The position numbers and the translations under genes are program-made. Shown here piece by piece: positions 1 through 7,968 of a stretch of 35,316 bases of DNA (its first letter is position 1; each line of letters starts with the position of its first letter). The DNA is from an uncultured Cellulophaga sp. (lineage in GTDB: Bacteria > Bacteroidota > Bacteroidia > Flavobacteriales > Flavobacteriaceae). The stretch spans positions 1 to 35,316 of the forward strand of contig CANLIE010000031.1 in assembly GCA_947491225.1 (NCBI GenBank), in the 5' to 3' direction. The notes below the pieces were generated by a model. The model was not told where the DNA came from, searched no databases, and was given only the letters and a program-made list of their open reading frames with translations.

Positions 1-1800
1 GTAGTAGTTACATTAACAAACACCAATAATAGTGTAAGTATAGGAACTACCAATGCGGCTACAATAACAATAAGTGATGATGACATTTCCGTGGCAAGTA
101 TAGTAGCAACTACTCAAGCAAGTGAACCATCAACCAATGGTTTATACACAATAAGCCTAAGTAATCCAGTATCAGTACCAACCACAATTAATTACAGTAT
201 AAGTGGTAGTGCTACATCCGTATTAGATTATACTGCATTAAGTGGTAGCCTAACAATAGGAGTAGGAGATACAGAAGGTGTTATTGATGTAATCACTGTA
301 GATGATATACTAGCAGAAGGTTCAGAAAATTTAATGATTACATTAATAGCTACAGATAATAATGTGAGTATAGGAGCTACAAACGAAGCGGTGTTGATTA
401 TAAGTGATGATGATAGTTCAGAAATTAATATTCGAGTTCTAAACAATGCTAGCGAACCATCAAACAATGGTGATTTTGAAATAACCTTGGATAGACCAGT
501 TCTTACTCCAACAACTATTGGTTTTACAATCTCAGGTACAGCAATCGGAGGTTCTGATTATGAGTTAATCGATGAGATTTTTACAATTCCTGCAAATACA
601 ACATCATTTATAATTCCTGTTACTGTAATTGATGATGACATTGTCGAATATAATGGTGAAACGGTAGTTTTAACTTTAGACTCTGTAGAGGATGTTTTAA
701 TAATTGGTACTCTTAATGAAGCCGTTTTGACAATAGCTGATGATGAAGTTCCTACTCCGTCAGTAGAATTAATAAAAACAGCTAAACTGAATGGAACTGG
801 AGAAGTTGGTAATAGTATAACATATACATTTACAATAAACAATACTGGTAATGTTCCTTTAGATTTTATACAACTAGAGGATCCTTTGCTAACCTCTGAT
901 CCAATAGAAGTTACAGGTGTTGTGCAACCCAATGAACAAACAATAATTTCTAGAGATTATGAGATTACGCAAATGGATATAGATACAGGTAATGTTACAA
1001 ATACTGCATATGTTTTTGCAACCGATACAGTATTGGGAACCACTGCCGACGATATTTCTGATAATGGTATAGCTGAAGATGGAGATGATAACCCAACTAT
1101 TGTTGAATTGTCACAAGTGGAAAGTATTGCCTTAATAAAGAGTTCAGAATTCAATGATGAGAATTTTGATGGTGTGTCACAGATTGGAGAAACCATAACG
1201 TATAGGTTTGAGGTTACCAATACAGGTAGTGTTACATTATCTAATGTAATGATAGAAGACCTCTTACCTGGAGTTGTTCTCTCTGGAGATCCAATAGTAT
1301 TGGAGCCTGGTGAATATGATAGTACCAATTTTATTGCTACGTATACAATTACCGTTGATGACATAGCAGATAGAAAAGTAACAAATCAAGCTACCGTATA
1401 TGGTACTACTTTATCAGGTACTATTGTACAAGACTTATCAGATGCAACTAGTAATTCTGGTGATAGTCCAACAGAAACATCACTTTCAGGATGTGAACTA
1501 AAAGTATTCAATGCAGTTTCTCCAGATGGTGATGGAGACAACGATATTTTTCTTATAGAAGGGCTAGAATGTTATCCTCAAAATAAAGTAGAAGTATATA
1601 ATAGATGGGGCAAAATTGTTTTTGAAAAAGAGCAATATAACAATAATGATAATGCTTTTAGAGGTGTTTCTGAAGTAAAAGGAACTATTAGTCAATCAAG
1701 AGAACTACCAGATGGCACTTATTTTTATGTCATTAAATATATAGATTTTGATGGTAATGCAAAGAGTAGGGCTGGATATTTATATATAAATAGAAGATAA
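1..1800 (+). CDS. C-terminal part of a giant cell-surface adhesin, T9SS type B substrate (SprB-like)
   Basis: The reading frame is open from base 1, so the gene starts left of the window; 599 codons and the stop are visible. The first ~250 residues are Calx-beta-like repeats, recognisable by repeated ISDDD ends and ASEPS(T/N)NG segments. Two DUF11-like beta repeats follow, each with an (I/V)xLIK start and TNTG or NNTG core. The last ~95 residues match the gliding-motility-associated C-terminal domain: SPDGDGDND, YNRWGKIVFE, LPDGTYFYV, and a short basic end. In this family that domain directs export by the type IX system and attachment to the surface. The PorP/SprF-like gene just downstream fits the sprB-sprF type arrangement, where the partner helps secrete or anchor the adhesin. 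Whether this is a gliding adhesin or another large surface protein cannot be told from the C-terminus. Confidence 0.88.
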   Translation, partial: VVVTLTNTNNSVSIGTTNAATITISDDDISVASIVATTQASEPSTNGLYTISLSNPVSVPTTINYSISGSATSVLDYTALSGSLTIGVGDTEGVIDVITVDDILAEGSENLMITLIATDNNVSIGATNEAVLIISDDDSSEINIRVLNNASEPSNNGDFEITLDRPVLTPTTIGFTISGTAIGGSDYELIDEIFTIPANTTSFIIPVTVIDDDIVEYNGETVVLTLDSVEDVLIIGTLNEAVLTIADDEVPTPSVELIKTAKLNGTGEVGNSITYTFTINNTGNVPLDFIQLEDPLLTSDPIEVTGVVQPNEQTIISRDYEITQMDIDTGNVTNTAYVFATDTVLGTTADDISDNGIAEDGDDNPTIVELSQVESIALIKSSEFNDENFDGVSQIGETITYRFEVTNTGSVTLSNVMIEDLLPGVVLSGDPIVLEPGEYDSTNFIATYTITVDDIADRKVTNQATVYGTTLSGTIVQDLSDATSNSGDSPTETSLSGCELKVFNAVSPDGDGDNDIFLIEGLECYPQNKVEVYNRWGKIVFEKEQYNNNDNAFRGVSEVKGTISQSRELPDGTYFYVIKYIDFDGNAKSRAGYLYINRR

Positions 1801-1841
1801 CATTTAAGTAGCTTTTCAATAGCAAACAAAAACATACAATA

Positions 1842-2768
1842 ATGAGATTTAAGATAGTACAATTATTTTTTTTATTTACTGTGATTATTGGTTATTCCCA
1901 GCAAGATTCTCAGTTTACACAATATATGTATAATACCATTAATATAAACCCGGCCTATGCGGCTTCTAGGAACGCAATGAGTATTTTTACTCTTCATAGA
2001 GCACAATGGGTTGGACTAGAAGGATCACCTAGTACAAGTATAATTTCTTTAAGCACACCTATTAGTGGAAGCAATCTAGGGTTAGGAGTATCACTACTAA
2101 ATGATAAAATAGGACCTTCTGATGAAAATAAGCTAGAGACAGATTTTTCATATACTATTAAAACTTCTGAAAGATTTAAATTGTCATTTGGTTTAAAGGC
2201 TTCAATTAGTTTTTTGAATGTAGATTTTTCTAAATTAGATGAATTCAATGAATCTGATATTGCTTTTCAAGATAATATTCAAAATAACTTTTCTCCAAAT
2301 GTTGGGGCTGGTATCTATGTTTATTCAAATAAGACATATTTTGGAGTATCAGTTCCAAATATATTAAAAACCACCTACTATAATAAATATGCAGATGCTG
2401 GGTCAGTAAGTACTGCTACAAAAAGACCTCATTTATACGTAATGGCTGGTAACGTTTTTAAATTTGGAGGTGATGTTAAATTTAAACCTTCTATTCTTAC
2501 CAAAATGGTAAGTGGCTCTCCTATACAAATGGATATTTCAGGAAACGTTCTGTTTAATGAGGTCTTTACCTTAGGTTTAGCTTATAGGTTAAAAGCAGCA
2601 GTAAGTGCTATGGCCGGTTTTCAAGTATCTGATTCTTGGTTCATTGGTTATGGTTATGATATGTCTACCAATGATATTTCAAGCTACAGTTATGGAACAC
2701 ATGAAATATTTCTACGATTTGAACTATTTAGGAGATATTCAAAAATAGCATCTCCTCGATTCTTTTAA
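1842..2768 (+). CDS. PorP/SprF family type IX secretion system membrane protein
   Basis: 308 residues with an N-terminal signal peptide ending near YSQQ. The mature start QFTQYMYNTININPAYAASR is the classic PorP/SprF opening (FTQYMxN...NPAYAG). The remainder is a 12-to-14-strand outer-membrane beta-barrel pattern with alternating hydrophobic residues. In this family the protein pairs with type B T9SS substrates and is thought to bind their C-terminal domain at the outer membrane. It begins 41 bp after the adhesin stop and its own stop directly abuts the next ATG, so the three genes look like one operon. Closest named relative by context is SprF; orthology cannot be proven here. Confidence 0.9.
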   Translation: MRFKIVQLFFLFTVIIGYSQQDSQFTQYMYNTININPAYAASRNAMSIFTLHRAQWVGLEGSPSTSIISLSTPISGSNLGLGVSLLNDKIGPSDENKLETDFSYTIKTSERFKLSFGLKASISFLNVDFSKLDEFNESDIAFQDNIQNNFSPNVGAGIYVYSNKTYFGVSVPNILKTTYYNKYADAGSVSTATKRPHLYVMAGNVFKFGGDVKFKPSILTKMVSGSPIQMDISGNVLFNEVFTLGLAYRLKAAVSAMAGFQVSDSWFIGYGYDMSTNDISSYSYGTHEIFLRFELFRRYSKIASPRFF

Positions 2769-4760
2769 ATGATAAATATGGTAACTAAAAAAATCACATT
2801 ATCTATAGTTTGTTTTTTTTCAATATTACAAGCATTTTCTCAGTATAAAAAATTAGAACTTGCTAATGAGAAATATAATCATATGGCATATATGGATGCA
2901 GCACGTTTGTATGAAGTTTTAATTAAAAAGGGTCTTGAAAACGAGGAGGTTTTTAAAAAATTAGGAAACTCATATTATTTTAATGCAAAATTTAATTTGG
3001 CAGAAAAGTGGTATACTAAACTTTTTTTACTGAATAAAGAGCAAGGAGAAGAAACTATTTTAAGGTATTTACATACTTTAAAAGCGATAGGTGATTTTGA
3101 AAAGTTGGAAGAATTGAGAGATTGGCAAATTCAAGGAATTGATATTACACAAAAAATAAATTTACTAAATAATAATGATAGTGATTATTATTTTAATTAT
3201 GAAGCAGATCGTATTATAATAAAGATAGAGGATGCAGGAATAAATACAAAAGATGCTGACTATGGAGCTACACTTATAGATGGTGATATTATTTTCACAT
3301 CAACACGTGAAACACTAGGGTCAGTGAAAGACATTTTTGAATGGACCAATAGACCGTTTTCAAAACTTTATAGAGCAAACCTCGCAACCAATGAAGAATT
3401 TGAAAAACCCAAAGAATTTTTAAAAGAGATAGAGACAAAATTTAATGAATCCACTGCAGTTTTTAGCCAAGATGGTAAGACTATGTACTTTACTCGTAAT
3501 AGCCTTTTAAATAATAAAGAGAAGAAAAATAATGATATTGTAATGCGCCTCAAGTTATATCGCGCCAGTAATAAAGAAGGTGTTTGGACTAATGTTACGG
3601 AGTTACCTTTTAATAGTGATGATTACAATTGTGCACACCCTGCCTTAAGTAAAGATGGTAAAACATTATATTTTGTTTCAAATATGCCTGGAACTTATGG
3701 AGCTTCAGATTTATTTAAAGTAACAATTAATGAAGACAATACTTATGGTAAGCCTCAAAACTTAGGAAATTCTATAAATACAATGGGTAGAGAAACATTT
3801 CCGTATATATCAAAAAACAATGAATTATTTTTTTCATCTGACGGTCATTTTGGTATTGGAGGTCTAGATGTCTTTGTAACAAAAATTAATTCAGATAAAA
3901 CTTTCAATAAAATACAGAATGTTAGAGACCCTATTAATAGCTCAAAAGATGATTTTGGGTTTTTTATAAATGAAGGAAACAATATGGGTTTTTTTAGCTC
4001 TAACCGTGATGGTGGGGTTGGTAGTGATGATATTTATAAGTTTACTATTGAACCAATATTTGATAAAATTGATATAGTATTAGATTCGGTTATTACTAAA
4101 TCTATTACAGTTAATGGTGTAGTAAGTGATGCTGTTAATAATGAAAACCTAGAGAATGTAAAAGTTATATTATTAGATATTGAAACAAATAAAATTTTAG
4201 ATCAAACTTTAACAAACGAAAAAGGAGTCTATACTTTTTCTGTTGATGAAAATAAGTATTTTAGAATCAATTTTACGTTAAAAACTCATACTCAATTACA
4301 GGAGAAATTTGACAGTTTTAATTTGAGTGAATCATCAAATTCAATTCAAAAAAATGTTTTGATGAAACCAATACTTAATACTAAAGTCTTGGCAAATTTG
4401 GACAGAATTTATTTTAATTCAAATGATAGTTATATAAGAAGTGACGCTGCGTTAGAGTTAGATAAAGTTGTAACTTTAATGCTTAAAACATATCCAGAAA
4501 TGATTATTAAAATAGAAGCCCATACTGACCCTGTTGGTTCTCATATCTATAATGATTGGCTTTCACAGAGAAGGGCAGCATCTGCATATAAATATTTAAT
4601 ATCTAAAGGAGTACCTAAAGAGCGTATTGCATCATATATAGGGTTTGGAAAACGAAAACCTATTAATAAATGTACTAGCCTTAAGGATTGTGAGCCTTCA
4701 GAATTAGAATTAAATAGGCGTACTGAATTTCTAATAGTTAAATTTAGAAACCAAAATTAA
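2769..4760 (+). CDS. OmpA-family outer-membrane protein with TPR, PD40 repeats and Cna-B-like domain
   Basis: 663 residues. An N-terminal signal peptide ends near QAFSQ. TPR-like helices follow (about 25-110). A PD40/WD40-like propeller comes next, with repeated blocks such as SQDGKTMYFTRN, SKDGKTLYFVSN, FFSSDGHFGIGGLDVF and FFSSNRDGGVGSDDIY. Then there is a carboxypeptidase-regulatory/Cna-B-like beta domain (about 445-530) and a C-terminal OmpA peptidoglycan-binding domain (about 545-660) with EAHTDPVGS and LSQRRAASAYKYL. This PD40-OmpA architecture commonly follows porP/sprF genes in Bacteroidota and resembles the PorE type that tethers T9SS parts to peptidoglycan. The start at 2769 is adjacent to the previous stop; a second ATG three codons in is equally possible. 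Confidence 0.9.
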   Translation: MINMVTKKITLSIVCFFSILQAFSQYKKLELANEKYNHMAYMDAARLYEVLIKKGLENEEVFKKLGNSYYFNAKFNLAEKWYTKLFLLNKEQGEETILRYLHTLKAIGDFEKLEELRDWQIQGIDITQKINLLNNNDSDYYFNYEADRIIIKIEDAGINTKDADYGATLIDGDIIFTSTRETLGSVKDIFEWTNRPFSKLYRANLATNEEFEKPKEFLKEIETKFNESTAVFSQDGKTMYFTRNSLLNNKEKKNNDIVMRLKLYRASNKEGVWTNVTELPFNSDDYNCAHPALSKDGKTLYFVSNMPGTYGASDLFKVTINEDNTYGKPQNLGNSINTMGRETFPYISKNNELFFSSDGHFGIGGLDVFVTKINSDKTFNKIQNVRDPINSSKDDFGFFINEGNNMGFFSSNRDGGVGSDDIYKFTIEPIFDKIDIVLDSVITKSITVNGVVSDAVNNENLENVKVILLDIETNKILDQTLTNEKGVYTFSVDENKYFRINFTLKTHTQLQEKFDSFNLSESSNSIQKNVLMKPILNTKVLANLDRIYFNSNDSYIRSDAALELDKVVTLMLKTYPEMIIKIEAHTDPVGSHIYNDWLSQRRAASAYKYLISKGVPKERIASYIGFGKRKPINKCTSLKDCEPSELELNRRTEFLIVKFRNQN

Positions 4761-5135
4761 AACAGAAAATAAAAATATCTTTTACTTGATTCAGCCGTGG
4801 CATTTTAAATTTCTTTTATACAATTCCATAATTTTTTTTGTGTTAAAAACACTCTGCCAACAATTTTCAACTTTTCTTTTAAATGTAGAAAAGGATATTT
4901 TATTTATTCATTTCATTTGCAATACGAATAGCCTTTTTAAAGTTTGTAATGTATTTAATTACTGTGTTATGTCTGGAATTTCTAGTAACCTTTAGGTAGT
5001 ATTCAAAATTATATACTCCTCAATGTGTTTCTTTACTGTTTTATAGTGTGTAGCGGTGTTTTTATACCATTTAAAAACACAAAATATAAGAATGTAAATT
5101 ACATTTAAGTTGTTATATATCAGTATTTAACATTT
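4761..5135. other. Gene-free AT-rich spacer after the T9SS cluster
   Basis: No convincing coding region is seen. A 69-codon open stretch (4786-4995) has no family resemblance, is rich in Phe, Leu and Asn as expected of AT-rich noncoding DNA, and has no clear promoter or ribosome site. No classical terminator with a long T tract is seen directly after the OmpA gene. Confidence 0.5.
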
Positions 5136-5177
5136 GATTCGGTGCGTAAATTTTTAATCAAATTTATACACCGAATC
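5136..5177. repeat. Long inverted repeat (hairpin) in intergenic DNA
   Basis: GATTCGGTG (5136-5144) pairs perfectly with CACCGAATC (5169-5177). After a 2-nt mismatch on each side, TAAATTT (5147-5153) pairs with AAATTTA (5160-5166), leaving a 6-nt loop. No clean T tract follows, so it is not a typical intrinsic terminator. It could be a processing or transcription-end hairpin for the T9SS operon, or a short palindromic repeat family member. Confidence 0.55.
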
Positions 5178-5228
5178 CCGCACCTTTTATTTGATATTAT
5201 ATGATTTTAGATGATATGAATGAAAACC

Positions 5229-5263
5229 AAAAAGTCCCATAAACATTGAGTTTACAGGACTTT
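5229..5263 (-). terminator. Probable terminator of the tRNA-Ser transcript
   Basis: Read on the minus strand, AAAGTCC and GGACTTT form a stem, with further partial pairing inside (TGTAAAC/GTTTATG). The stem is followed by a T tract (GGACTTTTT). It lies about 20 bp beyond the 3' end of the tRNA gene on the same strand, which fits transcript termination. Confidence 0.6.
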
Positions 5264-5283
5264 CGTCGATTTTGAATAAATCT

Positions 5284-5371
5284 TGGCGGAGAAAGAGGGA
5301 TTCGAACCCCCGGAGGTGTGACCCTCAACAGTTTTCAAGACTGCCGCATTCGACCACTCTGCCATTTCTCC
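5284..5371 (-). tRNA. tRNA-Ser (anticodon UGA), CCA encoded
   Basis: On the minus strand the gene begins GGAGAAATGGCAGAGTGG and ends with TTTCTCC, discriminator G and an encoded CCA (5284-5286). The 7-bp acceptor stem GGAGAAA/TTTCTCC is perfect. The anticodon loop CTTGAAA carries TGA, closed by CAGT/ACTG. A long variable arm, as in class II serine tRNAs, precedes the T arm GGGGGTTCGAATCCC. It is an intact gene and is not the target of the nearby element, which inserted about 370 bp away in a protein gene. Confidence 0.96.
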
Positions 5372-5405
5372 AAGTGTCTTATCAGGTATTTCCTGAATGC
5401 GGGTG

Positions 5406-5413
5406 CAAATATA
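5406..5413 (-). promoter_or_regulatory. Bacteroidota -7 box for tRNA-Ser
   Basis: TATATTTG on the minus strand matches the Bacteroidota -7 consensus TAnnTTTG and lies about 35 bp upstream of the tRNA 5' end. No clear -33 TTG is visible at the usual distance. Confidence 0.45.
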
Positions 5414-5597
5414 AGAAGGTTTTTTTATTCTGTAAAAATTTTCTTTGCTTTTTATTTACTTTTCTTTGTTGTTATCAATTTTTATTTTTGTGTATAAGTA
5501 TTTCTATTATAATTTCGTAGTTATGCTTTTAGTTATTTGTGTCATCTATAAATTTATAGATAATATGTTTTAGCCATCTAATCCCTCTATAATTCGT

Positions 5598-5605
5598 TAA
5601 TTTTG
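5598..5605 (+). promoter_or_regulatory. Bacteroidota -7 box for the TSUP permease gene
   Basis: TAATTTTG matches TAnnTTTG and ends 7 bp before the ATG at 5613. The transcript would be leaderless or nearly so. The -33 box is not obvious. Confidence 0.4.
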
Positions 5606-5612
5606 CATAGAT

Positions 5613-5774
5613 ATGGAAGAATGGTATTATTATCCACTTTTAGTTATTGTTGGGTTTATAGTTGGCTTTATAAATACGGTTGCAGGAGGAGGATCTTTAT
5701 TATCTTTACCTGTTCTTATTTTTTTAGGATTACCACCAAGTATAGCCTATGTAACCCATTTACAGTCGATTTAA
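5613..5774 (+). pseudogene. TSUP (TauE/SafE) permease, 5' fragment cut by the integrated element
   Basis: ATG 5613 starts MEEWYYYPLLVIVGF, then the TSUP signature GFINTVAGGGSLLSLPVLIFLGLPPSIA. The first 45 codons are native. The frame then runs into element DNA for 8 further codons and stops at 5774. The native continuation (NGTNRVAIVIQ...) is found 7.86 kb downstream, at 13608-14229. Joining the two halves at the shared AGTATAGC core restores an uninterrupted protein of about 250 residues, normal for TSUP anion/sulfur-compound transporters. The gene is therefore disrupted by integration, reversibly so if the element excises. Confidence 0.9.
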
Positions 5775-7215
5775 AAGAAGGTGCCTTCGGCAATATATAG
5801 TTAAGGTTTATAGTAACTTCCTGCTCGGACACTATTATCTTCTCGGTGATGATTTCTATAATATTATGCTTTTGTTGTTTGCTTAACTTATCCCAATTTT
5901 CATATAACGAACGAGCCTCTTCAATAATATATCCACTAGATTTGAATTGGTCATTTAATGCATAAATCTCTCCTTCCAGTTGTGGAATTTTCATCTTAAG
6001 CTCTTTAATTTCTCTATTAGGCTTATCGTAAAATTCTTTAAATCTATCAGTTTCAATTTGTCCTTTCTCATAAAGGTCAAATAATTTTTGAATTTTTACT
6101 TCTAATTTTTCAATCTTAGATTGTATGATTTTTATCTCTTCTTTTTTATCATTTACAATAGTATGAGTTCCATCGAAATAACGATTCACTTCTTCCTTTG
6201 ATAAAATAAATTCAGTAAGCTGTTCTTTAAAGATTTCTTCAATATCTTCTATCCCAATTTTACGTTTACATTTTTTACAGGTATATTTTGGATTTCCAGA
6301 CGGAATGTACATCTTTCCTCCACACTCACAAAATAGATAACTGGTAAATAAATGGACCTTCTTATTAAGAGGCTGAATTCTGCCTTTTTCTTGTTTGGTA
6401 ATTAATTGGTTTACTTCGTCCCATAATTCATCAGAAACAATTCTAGGAGCTTCATGGATGTACCAATCTTCTTTATCTCGAATTTCTGTTTTCCCTTCCT
6501 TATTGACTTTAGTATAATGCGACCGCCTTATTCCTTTAGCTGTTGGATCCTTAAGTAATCGTTTAATACTAGTTCCTGAAAAAAGACTATTTCTTTTTGT
6601 TCTGTGTCCTTTATCATTTAATATTTTCGCAACAGAACCAAAACGTTGGTGTTCTAAAAAAAGCGTATACATCATTTTTCGAATTGGTGCTTCTTTTTCA
6701 TCAATATCCATTTCTTCTTTTCCAACTCGCTTATATCCATAAGGGATAGCGCCCATCACTTTTCCCATTTTAGCACGTACTTCAACAGAAGATTTTATAC
6801 GTTCTACAATGTTTTCTCGTTCCCACTGGCTCATTGCTGAAATAATGGTATAGAAAAATCTACCTGATGGAGAGCTAGTATCTATAGATTGCCCAAGAGA
6901 AATAAGGTCTGCATTATATTCTTGAAAATGATCTGAAAATTCAAGAAGCTCCTTTACGTTTCTAGCCAATCGAGCAATTTTAGAAAAAATAAGACCTTGA
7001 ATATGTCCACTTTGAATATCACGAAGCATTCGTTGAGCTTCATGATGAGCCATTACACTTTTTCCGCTTACTGCTTCTAAATGATATTCTTCAACAATAT
7101 CCCATTCTTTTAAATCAGCATACATTTTCGCTTTTTCTAAATGATGTTCTGGGCTATCTGAATTCTGCTGTAATTTGGTGGATACTCGAATCCATACTCC
7201 AACTCTTTTTTTCAT
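5716..7215 (-). CDS. Large serine recombinase (integrase) of the element
   Basis: 499 residues. The resolvase catalytic domain (about 1-150) has nucleophile Ser12 in IRVST, plus ARLAR (81-85) and the E helix. The recombinase DNA-binding domain is about 155-275. A zinc ribbon follows with C296, C298, C313 and C316, then a coiled coil (about 355-425). This is the full large-serine-integrase architecture, so it is the likely integrase for the flanking att sites. The last seven codons and the stop (5716-5718) lie in host TSUP DNA left of the core. In the circular form the frame would instead run out of Tyr492 into a 34-residue Lys/Pro-rich tail coded by the element's right end. Start ATG 7215 is preceded by a plausible promoter. 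Confidence 0.93.
   Translation of the reverse strand: MKKRVGVWIRVSTKLQQNSDSPEHHLEKAKMYADLKEWDIVEEYHLEAVSGKSVMAHHEAQRMLRDIQSGHIQGLIFSKIARLARNVKELLEFSDHFQEYNADLISLGQSIDTSSPSGRFFYTIISAMSQWERENIVERIKSSVEVRAKMGKVMGAIPYGYKRVGKEEMDIDEKEAPIRKMMYTLFLEHQRFGSVAKILNDKGHRTKRNSLFSGTSIKRLLKDPTAKGIRRSHYTKVNKEGKTEIRDKEDWYIHEAPRIVSDELWDEVNQLITKQEKGRIQPLNKKVHLFTSYLFCECGGKMYIPSGNPKYTCKKCKRKIGIEDIEEIFKEQLTEFILSKEEVNRYFDGTHTIVNDKKEEIKIIQSKIEKLEVKIQKLFDLYEKGQIETDRFKEFYDKPNREIKELKMKIPQLEGEIYALNDQFKSSGYIIEEARSLYENWDKLSKQQKHNIIEIITEKIIVSEQEVTINLNYILPKAPSFKSTVNGLHRLYLVVILKK
5739..5766. other. attL: left junction of the integrated element
   Basis: Core AGTATAGC (5739-5746) is shared with the right junction (13603-13610). 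To the right, element arm 5747-5766 (CTATGTAACCCATTTACAGT) is an imperfect inverted copy of the arm left of the right core (13583-13602): 14 of 20 positions match, including TGGGT/ACCCA and ACTG/CAGT. To the left is TSUP coding sequence. This is the half-site arrangement expected after serine-integrase recombination between attP and attB. Confidence 0.8.
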
Positions 7216-7240
7216 TTCCTAATACACTTTAAATGAATGC

Positions 7241-7271
7241 CTAAAGTAGACAAAGACACTGTTAAAGTCAA
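7241..7271 (-). promoter_or_regulatory. Possible promoter of the integrase gene
   Basis: On the minus strand, TTG (7269-7271) is followed after 20 bp by TACTTTAG (7241-7248), close to the TTG / TAnnTTTG Bacteroidota pattern but imperfect at the -7 box. It sits 26 bp upstream of the ATG. Confidence 0.35.
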
Positions 7272-7325
7272 GTTTTAATGAAGATCTATAACAGAAATTA
7301 TTCTTTTGATTCAGTTGGTAAATCT

Positions 7326-7352
7326 AAAACTCCAACTAATAGCTGGAGTTTT
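7326..7352 (-). terminator. Terminator of the toxin-antitoxin operon
   Basis: AAAACTCCA (7326-7334) and TGGAGTTTT (7344-7352) form a perfect 9-bp stem with a 9-nt loop. It is T-rich on both strands and lies 2 bp past the toxin stop, so it probably ends the minus-strand TA transcript. Confidence 0.7.
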
Positions 7353-7354
7353 TG

Positions 7355-7654
7355 TTATTTTATTTTTAATCTTTTAGGGTTTTGTCTAGTATCCCAAACA
7401 GTAAGTACTTCAATAGCAGAATCTGTAATTCGATAAACAAGTTTGTAGTGTTTAACAATACGAATTCTGATAGTATCAAACTCCGTTTCTATTCCTGAAT
7501 AAGGAAAAGAAGTCGTTAAGGTCATAATTTCATTAAAAAGGCGGTCTAGTTTTTTAGGGTATGCAGTAGATTTATTTTTATGAATCCAATATTCATAAAT
7601 CGCCATTTTATCTTTTAATGCTCTAAGAGTCCACCTGACTTCTCTTCGAACCAT
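7355..7654 (-). CDS. RelE/ParE superfamily toxin
   Basis: 99 residues with the RelE/ParE fold pattern: N-terminal strand VRWTLRALKDKMAIYEYW, two helices with a PKKLDRLFNEI segment, then C-terminal strands IRIRIVKHYKLVYRI and IEVLTVWDTRQNPKRL. The last motif (V..VWDxRxNP) is typical of the ParE/RelE type II toxins common in Bacteroidota. Relatives act on gyrase (ParE) or on ribosome-bound mRNA (RelE); which applies here cannot be read from the sequence. Its start lies 40 bp inside the 3' end of the upstream antitoxin gene, so the two are translationally linked. It may stabilise the element. Confidence 0.85.
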   Translation of the reverse strand: MVRREVRWTLRALKDKMAIYEYWIHKNKSTAYPKKLDRLFNEIMTLTTSFPYSGIETEFDTIRIRIVKHYKLVYRITDSAIEVLTVWDTRQNPKRLKIK

Positions 7655-7866
7655 TTTGATATTATTTTATCAGATTCTTGCTGATTATAACTATTACCGT
7701 TATCAGCATCATTAATTCCTTCAAAAACTAATTTTTTCTCTTCATCAGAAAATCGATAGATTTCTTCCGTTTCAGATTCAATCGAAATTAAACTTAAGAT
7801 TTCTTTTAAGATTTTTGGATTATTAATGGCATTGACCTTGTTTATAATTAATTCTTTAATACTCAT
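7615..7866 (-). CDS. Antitoxin partner of the RelE/ParE toxin
   Basis: 83 residues, acidic and helical: an N-terminal helical segment (MSIKELIINKVNAI) followed by DEEKKLVFEGINDAD and the toxin-binding-like tail ESDKIISKWFEEK. The same layout (short helical N-terminus, then SxxxWxxE/K-rich tail) is seen in antitoxins paired with Bacteroidota ParE/RelE toxins. It precedes and overlaps the toxin gene. A -7 box and a 14-bp palindrome sit upstream, fitting autorepression. Confidence 0.75.
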   Translation of the reverse strand: MSIKELIINKVNAINNPKILKEILSLISIESETEEIYRFSDEEKKLVFEGINDADNGNSYNQQESDKIISKWFEEKSGGLLEH

Positions 7867-7884
7867 AATACATTAGATTATATT

Positions 7885-7920
7885 CAAATTTACAAAATAT
7901 TTGGCATAGTTAATTAACTA
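7885..7920 (-). promoter_or_regulatory. Toxin-antitoxin promoter with palindromic operator
   Basis: TAAATTTG (minus strand, 7885-7892) matches TAnnTTTG and lies about 19 bp upstream of the antitoxin ATG. Fifteen bases further upstream is a perfect 14-bp palindrome TAGTTAATTAACTA (7907-7920), placed where the -33 region should be. This is a likely binding site for the antitoxin or toxin-antitoxin complex. Confidence 0.5.
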
Positions 7921-7968
7921 GCCGATTTTAATCTAATATAGCATGTATCATGAGTATTGTAAACTAAT

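Noticed and set aside
4786-4995. 69-codon plus-strand ORF after the OmpA gene
   Set aside because: Phe/Asn/Leu-rich chance frame in AT-rich spacer, no recognisable family or start signal.
5284-5371. tRNA-Ser as the integration target of the element
   Set aside because: The tRNA is intact and no repeat of its 3' end occurs at the other junction; the real junction is in the TSUP gene.
5272-5520. 82-codon plus-strand ORF with RDSNPRRCDPQQFSRLPHSTTLP
   Set aside because: It is the antisense of the tRNA-Ser gene; this peptide is a known false translation of tRNA complements.
5595-5800. 65-codon plus-strand ORF from 5603 in another frame
   Set aside because: Out of frame with the TSUP gene; shadow of its coding sequence and the element end.
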